Positions 48,592 through 57,004 of a stretch of DNA of 64,000 nt are shown here, piece after piece; position 1 is the first letter of the stretch, and every line of letters begins with the position of its first letter. The DNA is from Sinomicrobium weinanense (GTDB lineage: Bacteria; Bacteroidota; Bacteroidia; Flavobacteriales; Flavobacteriaceae). The notes beneath the pieces are model-generated. The model had not been told where the DNA came from. It did not search any database and worked only from the letters and a program-made list of their open reading frames with translations. The DNA is taken from contig NZ_JAHKRR010000002.1 in the NCBI RefSeq assembly GCF_018863395.1, forward strand, positions 673,896 through 737,895. Direction: 5' to 3'. A program made the translations under genes and the position numbers.

Positions 48592-49542
48592 TTATTCTTC
48601 GCCGTAGATATCTGTACGGTAACTTTCTTCTTCGCCTTCCAGGATCTGTAAATAGCTCTTGTACCTGCTCCAGAGGATCTCGCCGTCTTCCAGGGCCTGC
48701 TTTACAGCACAATGGGGTTCGTCTACATGAAGGCAATTGTTAAACCTGCATTCGCTTTTAAGGGCAAAAAACTCGGGAAAATAATCGCCTATTTCCTCTT
48801 TTTCCATATCGATGATCCCAAATCCCTTGATACCGGGAGTATCGATGATCTTTGCGCCAAAATCGAGGTCGAACATCTCTGCAAAGGTGGTGGTATGCTG
48901 CCCCTGCTTGTGCTGCTCAGAAATTTTGGCTGTCCTGAGGTTCAGCTTCGGTGCTATGGCATTGACCAGGGTCGATTTCCCTACCCCGGAATGACCTGAG
49001 AACATGCTTACCTTTCCCTTCATCAACTCCTTTACCTGATCTACATTTTTACCGGTTACCGTAGAAACACCTATACATTCATAACCGATCTGGCGATACA
49101 TGGCTGCAAGGTATTTTACTTCCAGCAGCTCTTCTTCATCGTATTGGTCTGCCTTGCTGAAAACCAGGACGGCCCTGATATCATAAGCCTCGGCCGTAAT
49201 CAGGAAACGGTCTATAAAAGTAGTGAGGGTCAACGGGTTTTTCAGGGTGACCAGCAGAAAGGCCTGGTCGATGTTGGCCGCAATAATATGCTTCTGCTTG
49301 GACAGGTTTACCGACCGCCGGACAATGTAATTCATGCGGTCGTGAATATGGGTGATGACGCCCGTGCCAACACTGTTTTCAGACTCAGACTCAAAATCCA
49401 CCACATCACCCACGGTTACAGGGCTGGTACTTTTTATGCCTTTGATGCGGAATTTTCCTTTTATCCTGCATTCGTAGACCTGCCCTTCGGCAGTTTTTAC
49501 CGTGTACCAACTTCCGGTAGATTTGTAGACTGTTCCTGTCAT
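48592..49542 (-). CDS. rsgA: Ribosome small-subunit GTPase RsgA
   Basis: 316 residues from ATG 49542 (MTGTVYKSTGSWYTVKT). Circularly permuted GTPase acting in 30S maturation: OB domain, then G4 SKAD, G1 GHSGVGKSTLVNAI, G3 DTPGIKGFG, and a Zn knuckle with Cys and His (CRFNNCLHVDEPHCAV). Inside the aromatic operon. Confidence 0.96.
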   Translation of the reverse strand: MTGTVYKSTGSWYTVKTAEGQVYECRIKGKFRIKGIKSTSPVTVGDVVDFESESENSVGTGVITHIHDRMNYIVRRSVNLSKQKHIIAANIDQAFLLVTLKNPLTLTTFIDRFLITAEAYDIRAVLVFSKADQYDEEELLEVKYLAAMYRQIGYECIGVSTVTGKNVDQVKELMKGKVSMFSGHSGVGKSTLVNAIAPKLNLRTAKISEQHKQGQHTTTFAEMFDLDFGAKIIDTPGIKGFGIIDMEKEEIGDYFPEFFALKSECRFNNCLHVDEPHCAVKQALEDGEILWSRYKSYLQILEGEEESYRTDIYGEE

Positions 49543-49580
49543 AGGCTTTTTTCCTGGGAAATTGTCATCTTTTAACACAC

Positions 49581-49648
49581 CTGTCACATCGAGCGCAGTC
49601 GAGATGTCTTCGGTAGAAGAAGCCCCTCGACTACGCTCGGGGTGACAG
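49581..49648. repeat. REP-type inverted repeat between aroG/CM and rsgA
   Basis: CTGTCACATCGAGCGCAGTC faces GACTACGCTCGGGGTGACAG with a CGGTAGAAGAAG-containing centre. A sequence type widespread in Bacteroidota. Confidence 0.85.
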
Positions 49649-49714
49649 TATAGTATTTAATTCTTTACGACAACTTCAAAATATTAATTACGAAAATTTG
49701 TATAGTCTACAAAT

Positions 49715-50797
49715 TTACGCTTTTAATATTTTCTCCTGGTGGTTGATTGATTCCTGGTGAATGGCCTTGAACATTTTCAGGACAAACTCCTCGCTCAACC
49801 CTTTTTCCTGGCCTTCGAGTATCATTCTTCCGAGGATCTCGTTCCAGCGTTTGCTCTGCAATACGGCTACGTTCTTCTGTTTTTTAAGCGCCCCTATCTC
49901 ATCGGATATCTTCATACGCCTGCCAAGGGTTTCAACAAGGCCGTTATCTATGACGTCGATCTGGGCACGGAGGGTTCCCAGCTTGTTGTTGTATTCGGCT
50001 TCGGCATCGGTTTCCTTTCTTATTTTCAGGTCTTGCATGATCTGGATAAGCCTTGAAGGGGTAACCTGCTGTGCGGCATCGCTCCAGGCGTTGTCCGGGT
50101 CGTTGTGGGTTTCGATCATCAATCCGTCGAAATTCAGGTCTAGTGCGGTCTGCGCTACGTCAAAGATCATGTCGCGTTTACCGGTGATGTGAGACGGGTC
50201 GCAGATCAGCGGCAGGTCGGGGAACCTGTTTTGCAGTTCAATGGCCAGTTGCCATTCGGGGATATTCCTGTATTTGCTCTTTTCGTAGGTAGAAAAGCCT
50301 CTGTGGATCACTCCCAGCTTTTTAATATTGGCCGAATGCAGGCGTTCTATTCCTCCGAGCCACAGGGCCAGGTCGGGGTTTACCGGGTTTTTTACCAGTA
50401 CCACCTTGTCTGTTCCGTTGAGGGCATCGGCTATTTCCTGTACGATAAACGGGCTCACGGTAGATCGTGCTCCGATCCAAAGCAGGTCTACGTCGTGCTC
50501 CAGGGCCAGTTTTACGTGGGCAGCGTTGGCCACTTCGGTAGCTGTAAGCATTCCGGTCTCTTCCTTGGCTTTTTGCAGCCATTTCAATCCCAGTGCTCCT
50601 ACACCTTCAAAATTACCGGGGCGTGTACGGGGTTTCCAGATCCCTGCACGCAGATAACTTACATCGCTATCTTTAAGCTCATGCGCTATTTTTAATACCT
50701 GTTCTTCTGTTTCGGCACTGCATGGCCCGGCAATGACCAGAGGGTGGTCCAGTCCCAGATCGTCCAGCCATGTTCTCATCTCTTTCGAATTTTCCAT
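49715..50797 (-). CDS. Fused DAHP synthase (type I beta) and chorismate mutase
   Basis: 360 residues. Residues 1-260 are the DAHP synthase barrel (IAGPCSAETEEQ, YLRAGIWKPRTRPGNFEGVG, ICDPSHITGKRDM, MIETHNDP), committing phosphoenolpyruvate and erythrose-4-phosphate to the aromatic pathway. Residues ~265-360 are an AroQ-type chorismate mutase (LRAQIDVIDNGLVETLGRRMKISDEIGALKKQKNV). The fusion joins the first step with the branch point to Phe and Tyr, and mutase-domain binding often provides feedback control. Part of the operon with pheA and tyrA. Confidence 0.95.
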   Translation of the reverse strand: MENSKEMRTWLDDLGLDHPLVIAGPCSAETEEQVLKIAHELKDSDVSYLRAGIWKPRTRPGNFEGVGALGLKWLQKAKEETGMLTATEVANAAHVKLALEHDVDLLWIGARSTVSPFIVQEIADALNGTDKVVLVKNPVNPDLALWLGGIERLHSANIKKLGVIHRGFSTYEKSKYRNIPEWQLAIELQNRFPDLPLICDPSHITGKRDMIFDVAQTALDLNFDGLMIETHNDPDNAWSDAAQQVTPSRLIQIMQDLKIRKETDAEAEYNNKLGTLRAQIDVIDNGLVETLGRRMKISDEIGALKKQKNVAVLQSKRWNEILGRMILEGQEKGLSEEFVLKMFKAIHQESINHQEKILKA

Positions 50798-50854
50798 GAT
50801 CGTTTTTTAATTTGTAAATCGTCGTTTTTGGTTTTTATTTTTTTGTTATTCCCC

Positions 50855-50888
50855 GGAGGGGAGACGTACGGCCGTACGTCTCTACGGG
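50855..50888. repeat. Palindrome between tyrA and aroG/CM
   Basis: Perfect 22-bp core GAGACGTACGG and its complement (50861-50882), with outer CCCCG/CGGGG. Nearly identical to 51853-51874. Confidence 0.95.
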
Positions 50889-50907
50889 GTATGCATATTC
50901 CGTGAGG

Positions 50908-51771
50908 TCACGGGGTTGGGACGTTAATTCCCTTTAATATTTCTTTTATCCTGTTGGTGTTTTCCATTTCGTTATAGATGGCTTCGAAATCACCTTTTTC
51001 CATCAATTCCCTGAATTGTTGCAAATTGCCGATATACTCATCCAGGGTCTCTATGACATTGGCCTTGTTCTGTTCAAAAATAGGGGCCCACATGGCAGGG
51101 GAACTCTTGGCCAGGCGTACGGTGCTTTCGAAACCACTTCCCGCCATGTCAAAAATATCGCGTTCATTCTTTTCTTTTTCAATAACCGTCTTTCCCAACA
51201 TAAAAGAACTGATGTGTGACAAATGAGACACATAAGCAATATGCCGGTCGTGCGATGCCGGGTCCATGTACCGGATACGCATCCCGATGTCGGCAAACAG
51301 CTTCAGCACTTTTTCCTGTAACTTAAAGGCAGTCTTTTCTACCTCGCATATAATGTTCACCTTGTGTTTGTACAATCCTTTCAGGGCAGCCGACGGGCCG
51401 GAAAACTCCGTCCCGGCAATAGGGTGGGCCGCCAGGAAATTCCTCCGTTTGGGGTGATCGGCCACCGCTTCACAGATCAGGGACTTGGTAGACCCCACAT
51501 CAAATACCACCGCATCGTCACGGACCAGGTCCAGTATTTCGGGAAGCAGTCCCAGGCTTGTGCTCACGGGAATGGCAACAATAACGATATCAGCCTTTTC
51601 AAGGTCTTCCATACCGGCCTTTTTATCGATAAGCCCCAGGTCCAGGGCCTCGTTCAGGTGGTCTTCGTTCGTGTCAATCCCGTGGATCTCCGCATGCCCG
51701 CGTACCGATTTGATATCGAGGGCAAAAGATCCGCCTATCAGTCCGAGGCCTATTACGAATACGTTTGTCAT
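50908..51771 (-). CDS. tyrA: Prephenate dehydrogenase
   Basis: 287 residues. Oxidises prephenate to 4-hydroxyphenylpyruvate on the Tyr branch. Rossmann motif VIGLGLIGGSFA, VGSTKSLICEA, HPIAGTEFSGPSAA and SHLSHISSF with the catalytic His. No ACT domain. In operon with the aminotransferase upstream. Confidence 0.95.
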   Translation of the reverse strand: MTNVFVIGLGLIGGSFALDIKSVRGHAEIHGIDTNEDHLNEALDLGLIDKKAGMEDLEKADIVIVAIPVSTSLGLLPEILDLVRDDAVVFDVGSTKSLICEAVADHPKRRNFLAAHPIAGTEFSGPSAALKGLYKHKVNIICEVEKTAFKLQEKVLKLFADIGMRIRYMDPASHDRHIAYVSHLSHISSFMLGKTVIEKEKNERDIFDMAGSGFESTVRLAKSSPAMWAPIFEQNKANVIETLDEYIGNLQQFRELMEKGDFEAIYNEMENTNRIKEILKGINVPTP

Positions 51772-51852
51772 TTTACTGTTTGTTTATCTGTTGGAGAAAG
51801 GTCAGGCCTTTTTCCTTTGTTGTAACTTTTTATTGCCGTTATTTCTCCAGGG

Positions 51853-51874
51853 GAGACGTACAACCGTACGTCTC
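51853..51874. repeat. Palindrome between the aminotransferase and tyrA
   Basis: GAGACGTAC-AACC-GTACGTCTC: the 50861 palindrome with the central GG changed to AA. Confidence 0.9.
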
Positions 51875-51883
51875 TACATTTAA

Positions 51884-53029
51884 TTATATTCTGTTTATGG
51901 CTTCCTGTATTTTTTCCTTTGGAATGCAAAGGGAAAAACGGATATAGCCTTCGCCGTTTTTCCCGAAAATGGTTCCGGGGGTGATAAAAATGCTTTTATC
52001 ATACAGTATTTTATCGATAAAGGTTTCTGCGGAGGCTACGCTTTCCGGGAGTTTGGCCCAAATAAACATGCCCACTGCGTTTTTATCGTATGTACATCCC
52101 AGTTTTTCTGCCAGACGGTACATCAGTTCCCTTCGTTCTCCATATACATTATTGATGCTCTCGTACCAGTCCTCCGAACATTTCAGGGCGGCTATGGCCC
52201 CTTTCTGAATGCCGTAGAACATACCGCTGTCCATATTGCTCTTTACCTTCAGTATGGCGTTGATGTTCTTTTCATTTCCCAATACCATGCCCACACGCCA
52301 TCCGGCCATGTTGAACGTCTTGCTCAGGGAGTTGAGCTCCAGGGCTACGTCCTTTGCCCCTTCGGCCTGAAGAATACTCGACGGGGTATCGTTCAGCACA
52401 AAGCTATAAGGATTGTCATTGACCAGGAGTATTTTGTTTTTCCGGGCAAAGGCCACCAGTTTTGAATACAGTGCTTTGGTGGCATTGGTCCCGGTAGGCA
52501 TATGCGGATAGTTGAGCCACATGAGCTTTACGCTGCTCAGGTCTTCTTTTTCCAATGCATCGAGGTCGGGCAGCCAGCCGTTGCTTTCTGTCAGGTTGTA
52601 ATACCTGGGGGTTGCCCCTACAAGTTTGGTCACCGAAGTATAGGTCGGATACCCGGGGTCCGGGATCAGTACTTCATCGCCTTCGTTCAGAAAGGCCATG
52701 GAAATATGCATGATCCCTTCTTTAGACCCCATAAGCGGCAGGATCTCCGTATCTCTTTCCAGCGTCACTCCAAACCGCTCCCGGTAAAAACCCTTTATAC
52801 TTTCGCGCAGTTCCGGTAAGCCCTGGTAGCTCTGGTACTGGTGGGCCAGGGTATCTGCCACGGAGTCCTGCAATGCCTTTATGACCTCAGGAGCAGGGTG
52901 CAGGTCGGGGCTTCCGATGCCCATGTTTATGATCGGTTTTCCATCGGAAATAAGCTGCCTTACCTCCCGGAGCTTCCGGGAAAAGTAGTATTCTTCTACC
53001 GTATATAATCGTTTGGCTACCTCTATCAT
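51884..53029 (-). CDS. Class I/II aminotransferase of the aromatic operon
   Basis: 381 residues of the fold-type I PLP family. NMGIGSPDLHPAPEVI, LMGSKEGI, DPGYPTYTS, LNYPHMPTG, VNDNPYSF and the PLP Lys in LNSLSKTFNMAGWRVGM. Position between pheA and tyrA suggests it transaminates phenylpyruvate and 4-hydroxyphenylpyruvate, or prephenate. Its ATG overlaps the pheA stop by four bases. Confidence 0.92.
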   Translation of the reverse strand: MIEVAKRLYTVEEYYFSRKLREVRQLISDGKPIINMGIGSPDLHPAPEVIKALQDSVADTLAHQYQSYQGLPELRESIKGFYRERFGVTLERDTEILPLMGSKEGIMHISMAFLNEGDEVLIPDPGYPTYTSVTKLVGATPRYYNLTESNGWLPDLDALEKEDLSSVKLMWLNYPHMPTGTNATKALYSKLVAFARKNKILLVNDNPYSFVLNDTPSSILQAEGAKDVALELNSLSKTFNMAGWRVGMVLGNEKNINAILKVKSNMDSGMFYGIQKGAIAALKCSEDWYESINNVYGERRELMYRLAEKLGCTYDKNAVGMFIWAKLPESVASAETFIDKILYDKSIFITPGTIFGKNGEGYIRFSLCIPKEKIQEAINRI

Positions 53030-53853
53030 AGTTTTGCGTTTTTGTATTCACCGAGTATCTTAAACTCTTCTGTCATGATCTGCAACAGGGATTTTGCCTT
53101 TTTAAAATCGTCATACCTTTCGAAAGTGACATCCACGAAAAAGGAATATTTCCAGGGGGTTTCAATCACGGGAAGGGATTGTATCTTGGTCATGTTCAAC
53201 CGGCAATCGCTCATTACGTTGAGCACGGTGGCCAGGCTTCCGCGTTTGTGGTCGGTCATGAATTTTACCGACGCCTTGTTGATCTCTCCTTCAGGCAATA
53301 CGGAATTTTGGGTCTGTATGATCACAAAGCGGGTAGAATTGTCTTTTATGGTCTGTATATCATCGGCCAGTATTTCCATACCGAACAGTTCTGCCGCTGT
53401 TTTACTGGCTATGGCCCCTATGCCCTCGAGCTTGTTTTCCCGGATCCTTCGGGCCGTTTCGGCCGTATCGGCATCCTCTACGAGTTTTATATGCGGAAAC
53501 TGCTTAAAAAACCGTTTACACTGCAACAGGGCCATAGGATGTGAGTATACTTCCTTTATATCTTTAATCTCCTGGCCCGGCAAAGCCATCAGGTTATGGT
53601 GAATGTTTACATAGTGTTCTCCTATGATATGCAATTGATTACTGTCTATCAATGCATAATTGGGAATAATGGACCCGGCAATGGAATTTTCTATGGCCAT
53701 AACGGCACTGCCCACTGCTTTGTCCAGGAGACTGTCGACCAGAATATCGAAAGAAAGGCATTCCAGGATATCAACATTATCCCTGAAGTATTCTCTTGCC
53801 ACCTGGTGGTGAAAAGAACCTTTTATTCCCTGTATGGCTACTTTTTCGTTCAT
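53026..53853 (-). CDS. pheA: Prephenate dehydratase with ACT domain
   Basis: 275 residues. Converts prephenate to phenylpyruvate. Catalytic region VAIQGIKGSFHHQVAREYF and NSTRFVIIQT (TRF with catalytic Thr), AIENSIAGSIIPNYALI; C-terminal ACT domain (KRGSLATVLNVMSDCRLNMTKIQSLPVIETPWKYSFFVDV; GAL/ESRP-type site reads KIQSLPV) for Phe feedback. First structural gene of the operon, behind the attenuator at 53901-54035. Confidence 0.95.
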   Translation of the reverse strand: MNEKVAIQGIKGSFHHQVAREYFRDNVDILECLSFDILVDSLLDKAVGSAVMAIENSIAGSIIPNYALIDSNQLHIIGEHYVNIHHNLMALPGQEIKDIKEVYSHPMALLQCKRFFKQFPHIKLVEDADTAETARRIRENKLEGIGAIASKTAAELFGMEILADDIQTIKDNSTRFVIIQTQNSVLPEGEINKASVKFMTDHKRGSLATVLNVMSDCRLNMTKIQSLPVIETPWKYSFFVDVTFERYDDFKKAKSLLQIMTEEFKILGEYKNAKL

Positions 53854-53900
53854 ATTACTGAATTACCTGCATATTTTTAGGGTTACGGCCAGTTCAGGCC

Positions 53901-53928
53901 AAAAAAAAGTCCCGGAAAAACCGGGACT
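53901..53928 (-). terminator. Attenuator terminator before pheA
   Basis: Minus strand: AGTCCCGG, TTTTT, CCGGGACT, then eight T. It lies between the leader ORF and pheA. Its 5' arm GTCCCG can instead pair with CGGGAC at 53966-53971 inside the leader ORF (codons 22-24), which would prevent the terminator from forming. Confidence 0.92.
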
Positions 53929-53957
53929 CGTCATAATATCTTTGTGTTCAAAACAAC

Positions 53958-54035
53958 CTATAACCGTCCCGTTCTCCCTCTAAAAAAGTAAAAGAAGAAA
54001 AAATAGAAGTTCCAGTTATAAGAAGTCTTGATCAT
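53958..54035 (-). CDS. Phe/Tyr-rich leader peptide (attenuator of the pheA operon)
   Basis: 25 codons from ATG 54035 to TAG 53958, too short for ordinary gene calling. Residues 9-18 read NFYFFFFYFF: seven Phe and two Tyr in ten codons, with Tyr6 and Trp8 also present. Placement between a promoter-like element (TTG, 19, TACTTTAG near 54047-54076) and a terminator just before pheA is the arrangement of translational attenuators: a ribosome stalled for lack of charged tRNA-Phe/Tyr on codons 10-18 would leave CGGGAC (codons 22-24) free to pair with the terminator arm; a ribosome reaching the stop covers it. The function is inference from sequence; the composition and geometry are directly visible. 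Confidence 0.88.
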   Translation of the reverse strand: MIKTSYNWNFYFFFFYFFRGRTGRL

Positions 54036-54186
54036 TGTTTACTCCATTTGACGCTGCTAAAGTAATTATAAATTTGAAATAGCCAACACCCGAAAAGGAT
54101 TTTTTTTGAATTTTCTGAAAAAACCACAAAAAATGTCAAATCGGGAATATAATGTGGTTTTAATTAGCATATTAAGATTACCAAAT

Positions 54187-54317
54187 AAAGAAGGAATCTC
54201 CCTCCCCTTCGGGACCTCCCCCCAAAGGGAGGAATTGTTCTATATTATGTGTTTGTTAAGCTGATAATTTTCTCCCCCTTGGGGGGAGATGCCGCAGGCA
54301 GAGGGGACACCTTCTTT
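54187..54317. mobile_element. MITE-like repeat upstream of gldA
   Basis: About 131 bases with ends AAAGAAGG and CCTTCTTT, containing CTCCCTCCCCTTCGGGAC and CTCCCCCTTGGGGGGAGATG stems. A repeat type common in Bacteroidota; no coding capacity. The rest of the ~355-base gap (54036-54390) holds promoters only. Confidence 0.75.
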
Positions 54318-54356
54318 TTAAGACACATTTTGCACTGGCCTTAATTTCCGTTTATG

Positions 54357-54364
54357 TATTTTTG
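54357..54364 (+). promoter_or_regulatory. -7 element of gldA promoter
   Basis: TATTTTTG, exact TAnnTTTG match, 26 bases before the ATG. Confidence 0.55.
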
Positions 54365-54390
54365 AAGACGGAACCAATATTATCGTTGTC

Positions 54391-55308
54391 ATGTCTATAG
54401 AAGTTACCCATATCTCTAAAGCCTACGGAAGTCAGAAGGCCCTTAACGATGTATCCTTTTCCCTGAAAAAGGGCGAGGTTGTCGGGTTTCTCGGTCCCAA
54501 CGGCGCCGGAAAGTCTACCATGATGAAGATACTCACCACTTACATTGCTGCCAATGGCGGACAGGCCCGGGTGAACGGTTTTGACGTGGCCACTCAAAAA
54601 AAGGATGTACAGAAAAGCATAGGTTACCTGCCCGAACACAATCCTTTATATCTCGATATGTACGTAAAGGAATACCTGGGCTTCAGCGCTTCCATTTACG
54701 GATCAGCGGGAAAAAAGACCGGCAAGGAAAGGATCAAAGAGGTCATTGATCTTACGGGGCTCTCCCCTGAAGCACATAAAAAGATAGGGCAGCTTTCCAA
54801 GGGATACCGCCAGCGCACCGGACTGGCTGCGGCCATGCTTCATGACCCGGAAGTGCTTATCCTGGACGAGCCCACCACAGGCCTCGACCCCAACCAACTG
54901 ATAGAAATAAGGAGTTTGATACGCGATATGGGACAGGAAAAGACCGTACTGCTCTCCACACATATCATGCAGGAAGTCGAAGCCATTTGCGACCGTGTTA
55001 TAATCATTAACAAAGGGGAGATAGTGGCCGATAAAAAACTGGCTTCCCTCCGTGAAGGGACAGAACAGATCATCGAAGTGGAATTTGATTATCGCGTGGA
55101 ACCGTTATTGCTGGAAAACCTTCCCCAGGTACAGTCGGTGAACAATATTTATGATTTTGTTTACGAGCTGCGGTTCAATACAACCAAAGACATGCGTCCG
55201 GCCGTGTTCGATTTTGCCCATGACAATGGGTTAAAAACCCTGAAGCTGAACAAGAAGAACAAAAACCTGGAAAGTTTGTTCCGGGAATTGACGGGGAACA
55301 AACCGTAG
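54391..55308 (+). CDS. gldA: Gliding motility ABC transporter ATPase GldA
   Basis: 305 residues. MSIEVTHISKAYGSQKALNDVSFSLKKGEVVGFLGPNGAGKSTMMKILTTY starts the NBD; Q-loop YLPEHNPLYLDMYV, signature QLSKGYRQRTGL, Walker B LILDEPTTGLDPNQ, H-loop STHIMQE; the C-terminal region matches GldA length. Works with GldF/GldG, not in this window, in Flavobacteriia gliding. The TAG stop lies inside a dispersed palindrome (55305-55327). Confidence 0.92.
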   Translation: MSIEVTHISKAYGSQKALNDVSFSLKKGEVVGFLGPNGAGKSTMMKILTTYIAANGGQARVNGFDVATQKKDVQKSIGYLPEHNPLYLDMYVKEYLGFSASIYGSAGKKTGKERIKEVIDLTGLSPEAHKKIGQLSKGYRQRTGLAAAMLHDPEVLILDEPTTGLDPNQLIEIRSLIRDMGQEKTVLLSTHIMQEVEAICDRVIIINKGEIVADKKLASLREGTEQIIEVEFDYRVEPLLLENLPQVQSVNNIYDFVYELRFNTTKDMRPAVFDFAHDNGLKTLKLNKKNKNLESLFRELTGNKP

Positions 55309-55327
55309 GGGCGCAATGCATTGCGCC
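55305..55327. repeat. Dispersed palindrome overlapping the gldA stop codon
   Basis: GTAGGGGCGCAATGC/ATTGCGCC; its first TAG is the gldA stop. It lies 9 bases past the 3' end of the convergent RAYT gene, so it flanks that gene. Confidence 0.92.
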
Positions 55328-55335
55328 TCAACCAT

Positions 55336-55923
55336 TCATAACAAATCGCCTTTTTCCCAATTTCCTGGATTATCCGAAATATATTTTACAATCCGGTCAT
55401 ATTCCTGTTTGTCCCTGATAATACGATCGTAAAACCCCGATTGCCACGCAAAACTCGGGATAATCGGGCGGGCATTTCGGGTCACCCCAATTTTAAACCC
55501 ACGAATAACAGATGCCAGGTTTTTGTATTGCGGCCCGAATTGGTTTTTCGCGGTATTACCATGTGTAGGGATACAATGCATTGTAGTAGGGGCGCAATGC
55601 ATTGCGCCCCTACGGGCCGATTCGTCCCGCATATTATATTGATTTTCCCCGATAACGATAATCCCGTGAAAATGATTGGGCATCACCACAAATTCACCCA
55701 ATTTTAAATTCATATCCAGCCGTAAAACAGGCCCTTTAATCCATTCTTCCTCTACAATTTTGCCAATATCCGACGGTACCATTTTTCTATGATCTATTTT
55801 CCCAAAACAGCACTCCCTGTTTTTGGTACAAATGGTAATAAAATATGCACCTTCTCTGGCATAATCATATCCGGGCAGTCGAATTGAACGCTTGTTGTGT
55901 TTTTCAGGATCGTATTTCATCAT
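55336..55923 (-). CDS. REP-associated tyrosine transposase (RAYT, Y1/HUH family)
   Basis: 195 residues. HUH signature at 81-90 (MPNHFHGIIV, His84 and His86), start motif RSIRLPGYDYAREGAYFITICTKNRECCFG, and the C-terminal block AWQSGFYDRIIRDKQEYDRIVKYISDNPGNW typical of TnpA-REP proteins; Tyr165 is a plausible nucleophile, though I cannot fix it without alignment. Residues ~102-121 (SARRGAMHCAPTTMHCIPTH) are encoded by one full and one half dispersed palindrome inserted in frame. Such enzymes are single-copy domesticated relatives of IS200 transposases that cut REP hairpins. Palindromes of the same family flank the gene and occur elsewhere in the window. Confidence 0.93.
   Translation of the reverse strand: MMKYDPEKHNKRSIRLPGYDYAREGAYFITICTKNRECCFGKIDHRKMVPSDIGKIVEEEWIKGPVLRLDMNLKLGEFVVMPNHFHGIIVIGENQYNMRDESARRGAMHCAPTTMHCIPTHGNTAKNQFGPQYKNLASVIRGFKIGVTRNARPIIPSFAWQSGFYDRIIRDKQEYDRIVKYISDNPGNWEKGDLL
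55565..55613. repeat. Half and full dispersed palindromes inside the RAYT gene
   Basis: 55565-55585 is GTAGGGATACAATGC/ATTGTA (right arm truncated); 55586-55613 is a perfect 28-bp palindrome with arms GTAGGGGCGCAATG. Both are read through in frame by the RAYT gene. Confidence 0.97.
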
Positions 55924-56163
55924 TTTATTTCCTACGGTTTATCAACAATATATAAACCCGGAATATTTGAAAATAAAATATCTCTCAGGTATTTTGCCTA
56001 ATCACAGAATTTACATTCTAATATAGATACACTATCGCTGACAAAAAGTCCCAAAATTTGTCAACAACAAGCAGAAATACTGAGCAAGTGAAGCTACGAT
56101 AACCTCCTCTCTACAACGATAATTTTTGCACTGATTACCCTGTAATCCTTTCGAGAAATCAAG

Positions 56164-56910
56164 CTATTCTTCAAACCGCAATTCTCCCTTGTAATGCTCC
56201 ATCACTTCCACCATCGGAGGACGGTTTACGGAAATGACGTTTCCGGTACTGTATATATCTCCCCTAATAGCTTGTATAGGGTTGACGATAATATCGTTAG
56301 AACTGCGGTGATAAATTTCGACTTCATCGGCCTGAAAACCGGCGGCTTCGATACGGGAATTTCCGGCGGCGAGAAAGAGGTTCATTTTTTTGGTACTTCC
56401 TTCCAAGTAACAGTTGGACAGGTTGTTAAATACCAGCCGGAAACTATTGTTTTCAATGTTCAGGTAAAAATTCCCTACATTTTGATAATCACTCCCGTAA
56501 TTTTCGGAAACGATCCTGATATCCGGATAGGTAAGCACTCCTTCCGAGCGGATATCCAGTTGGGTGGAGCTCCTTATTTCGGTAATGTTTGGCGCAGTTA
56601 CATAGATCGTCGTACCATCGTAGTCCCGGAAAAAATTGCAGGTGGCATCATTGGAAAGGGTCAACTGCCCCTCCAGTACTTCTGCACGAATATCATTGAG
56701 TAGATTTTTTCCGCTTTCTATAACAACGCTGTACTCTTCGGCTTCTTTCAGCACCATTGCTACTCCTTCGTTCACTAAAATACGGGAAAAAACCTCTGTT
56801 TCGACTTTTTTCTGTACGGTACTTCCTGCTGTTTTAAGACAGTCTCCGGCATTTTCGCTGTCGCAGGCAAAAAGAAAAATAACCAGGATGATGTATATGT
56901 TTGTCTTCAT
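56164..56910 (-). CDS. DUF2807 (head GIN) lipoprotein
   Basis: 248 residues. Lipobox FLFAC (Cys16), then a right-handed beta-helix-like domain of the DUF2807 family: repeated short strands with VFSRILVNEGVAMVLKEAE...SVVIESGKNLLNDIRAEV and EVEIYHRSSNDIIVNP. Surface or periplasmic lipoprotein common in Bacteroidota, function unknown. About 240 bases of unrecognised sequence separate it from the RAYT gene. Confidence 0.85.
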   Translation of the reverse strand: MKTNIYIILVIFLFACDSENAGDCLKTAGSTVQKKVETEVFSRILVNEGVAMVLKEAEEYSVVIESGKNLLNDIRAEVLEGQLTLSNDATCNFFRDYDGTTIYVTAPNITEIRSSTQLDIRSEGVLTYPDIRIVSENYGSDYQNVGNFYLNIENNSFRLVFNNLSNCYLEGSTKKMNLFLAAGNSRIEAAGFQADEVEIYHRSSNDIIVNPIQAIRGDIYSTGNVISVNRPPMVEVMEHYKGELRFEE

Positions 56911-57004
56911 TTGTTCGTAATATTCTGGTGAGGCCGCATGCTCCGACTCCGTTCAGCAACCGTAGATCTGTCTTTACATTTTTCTATTATCCGATATCTA
57001 AAAT

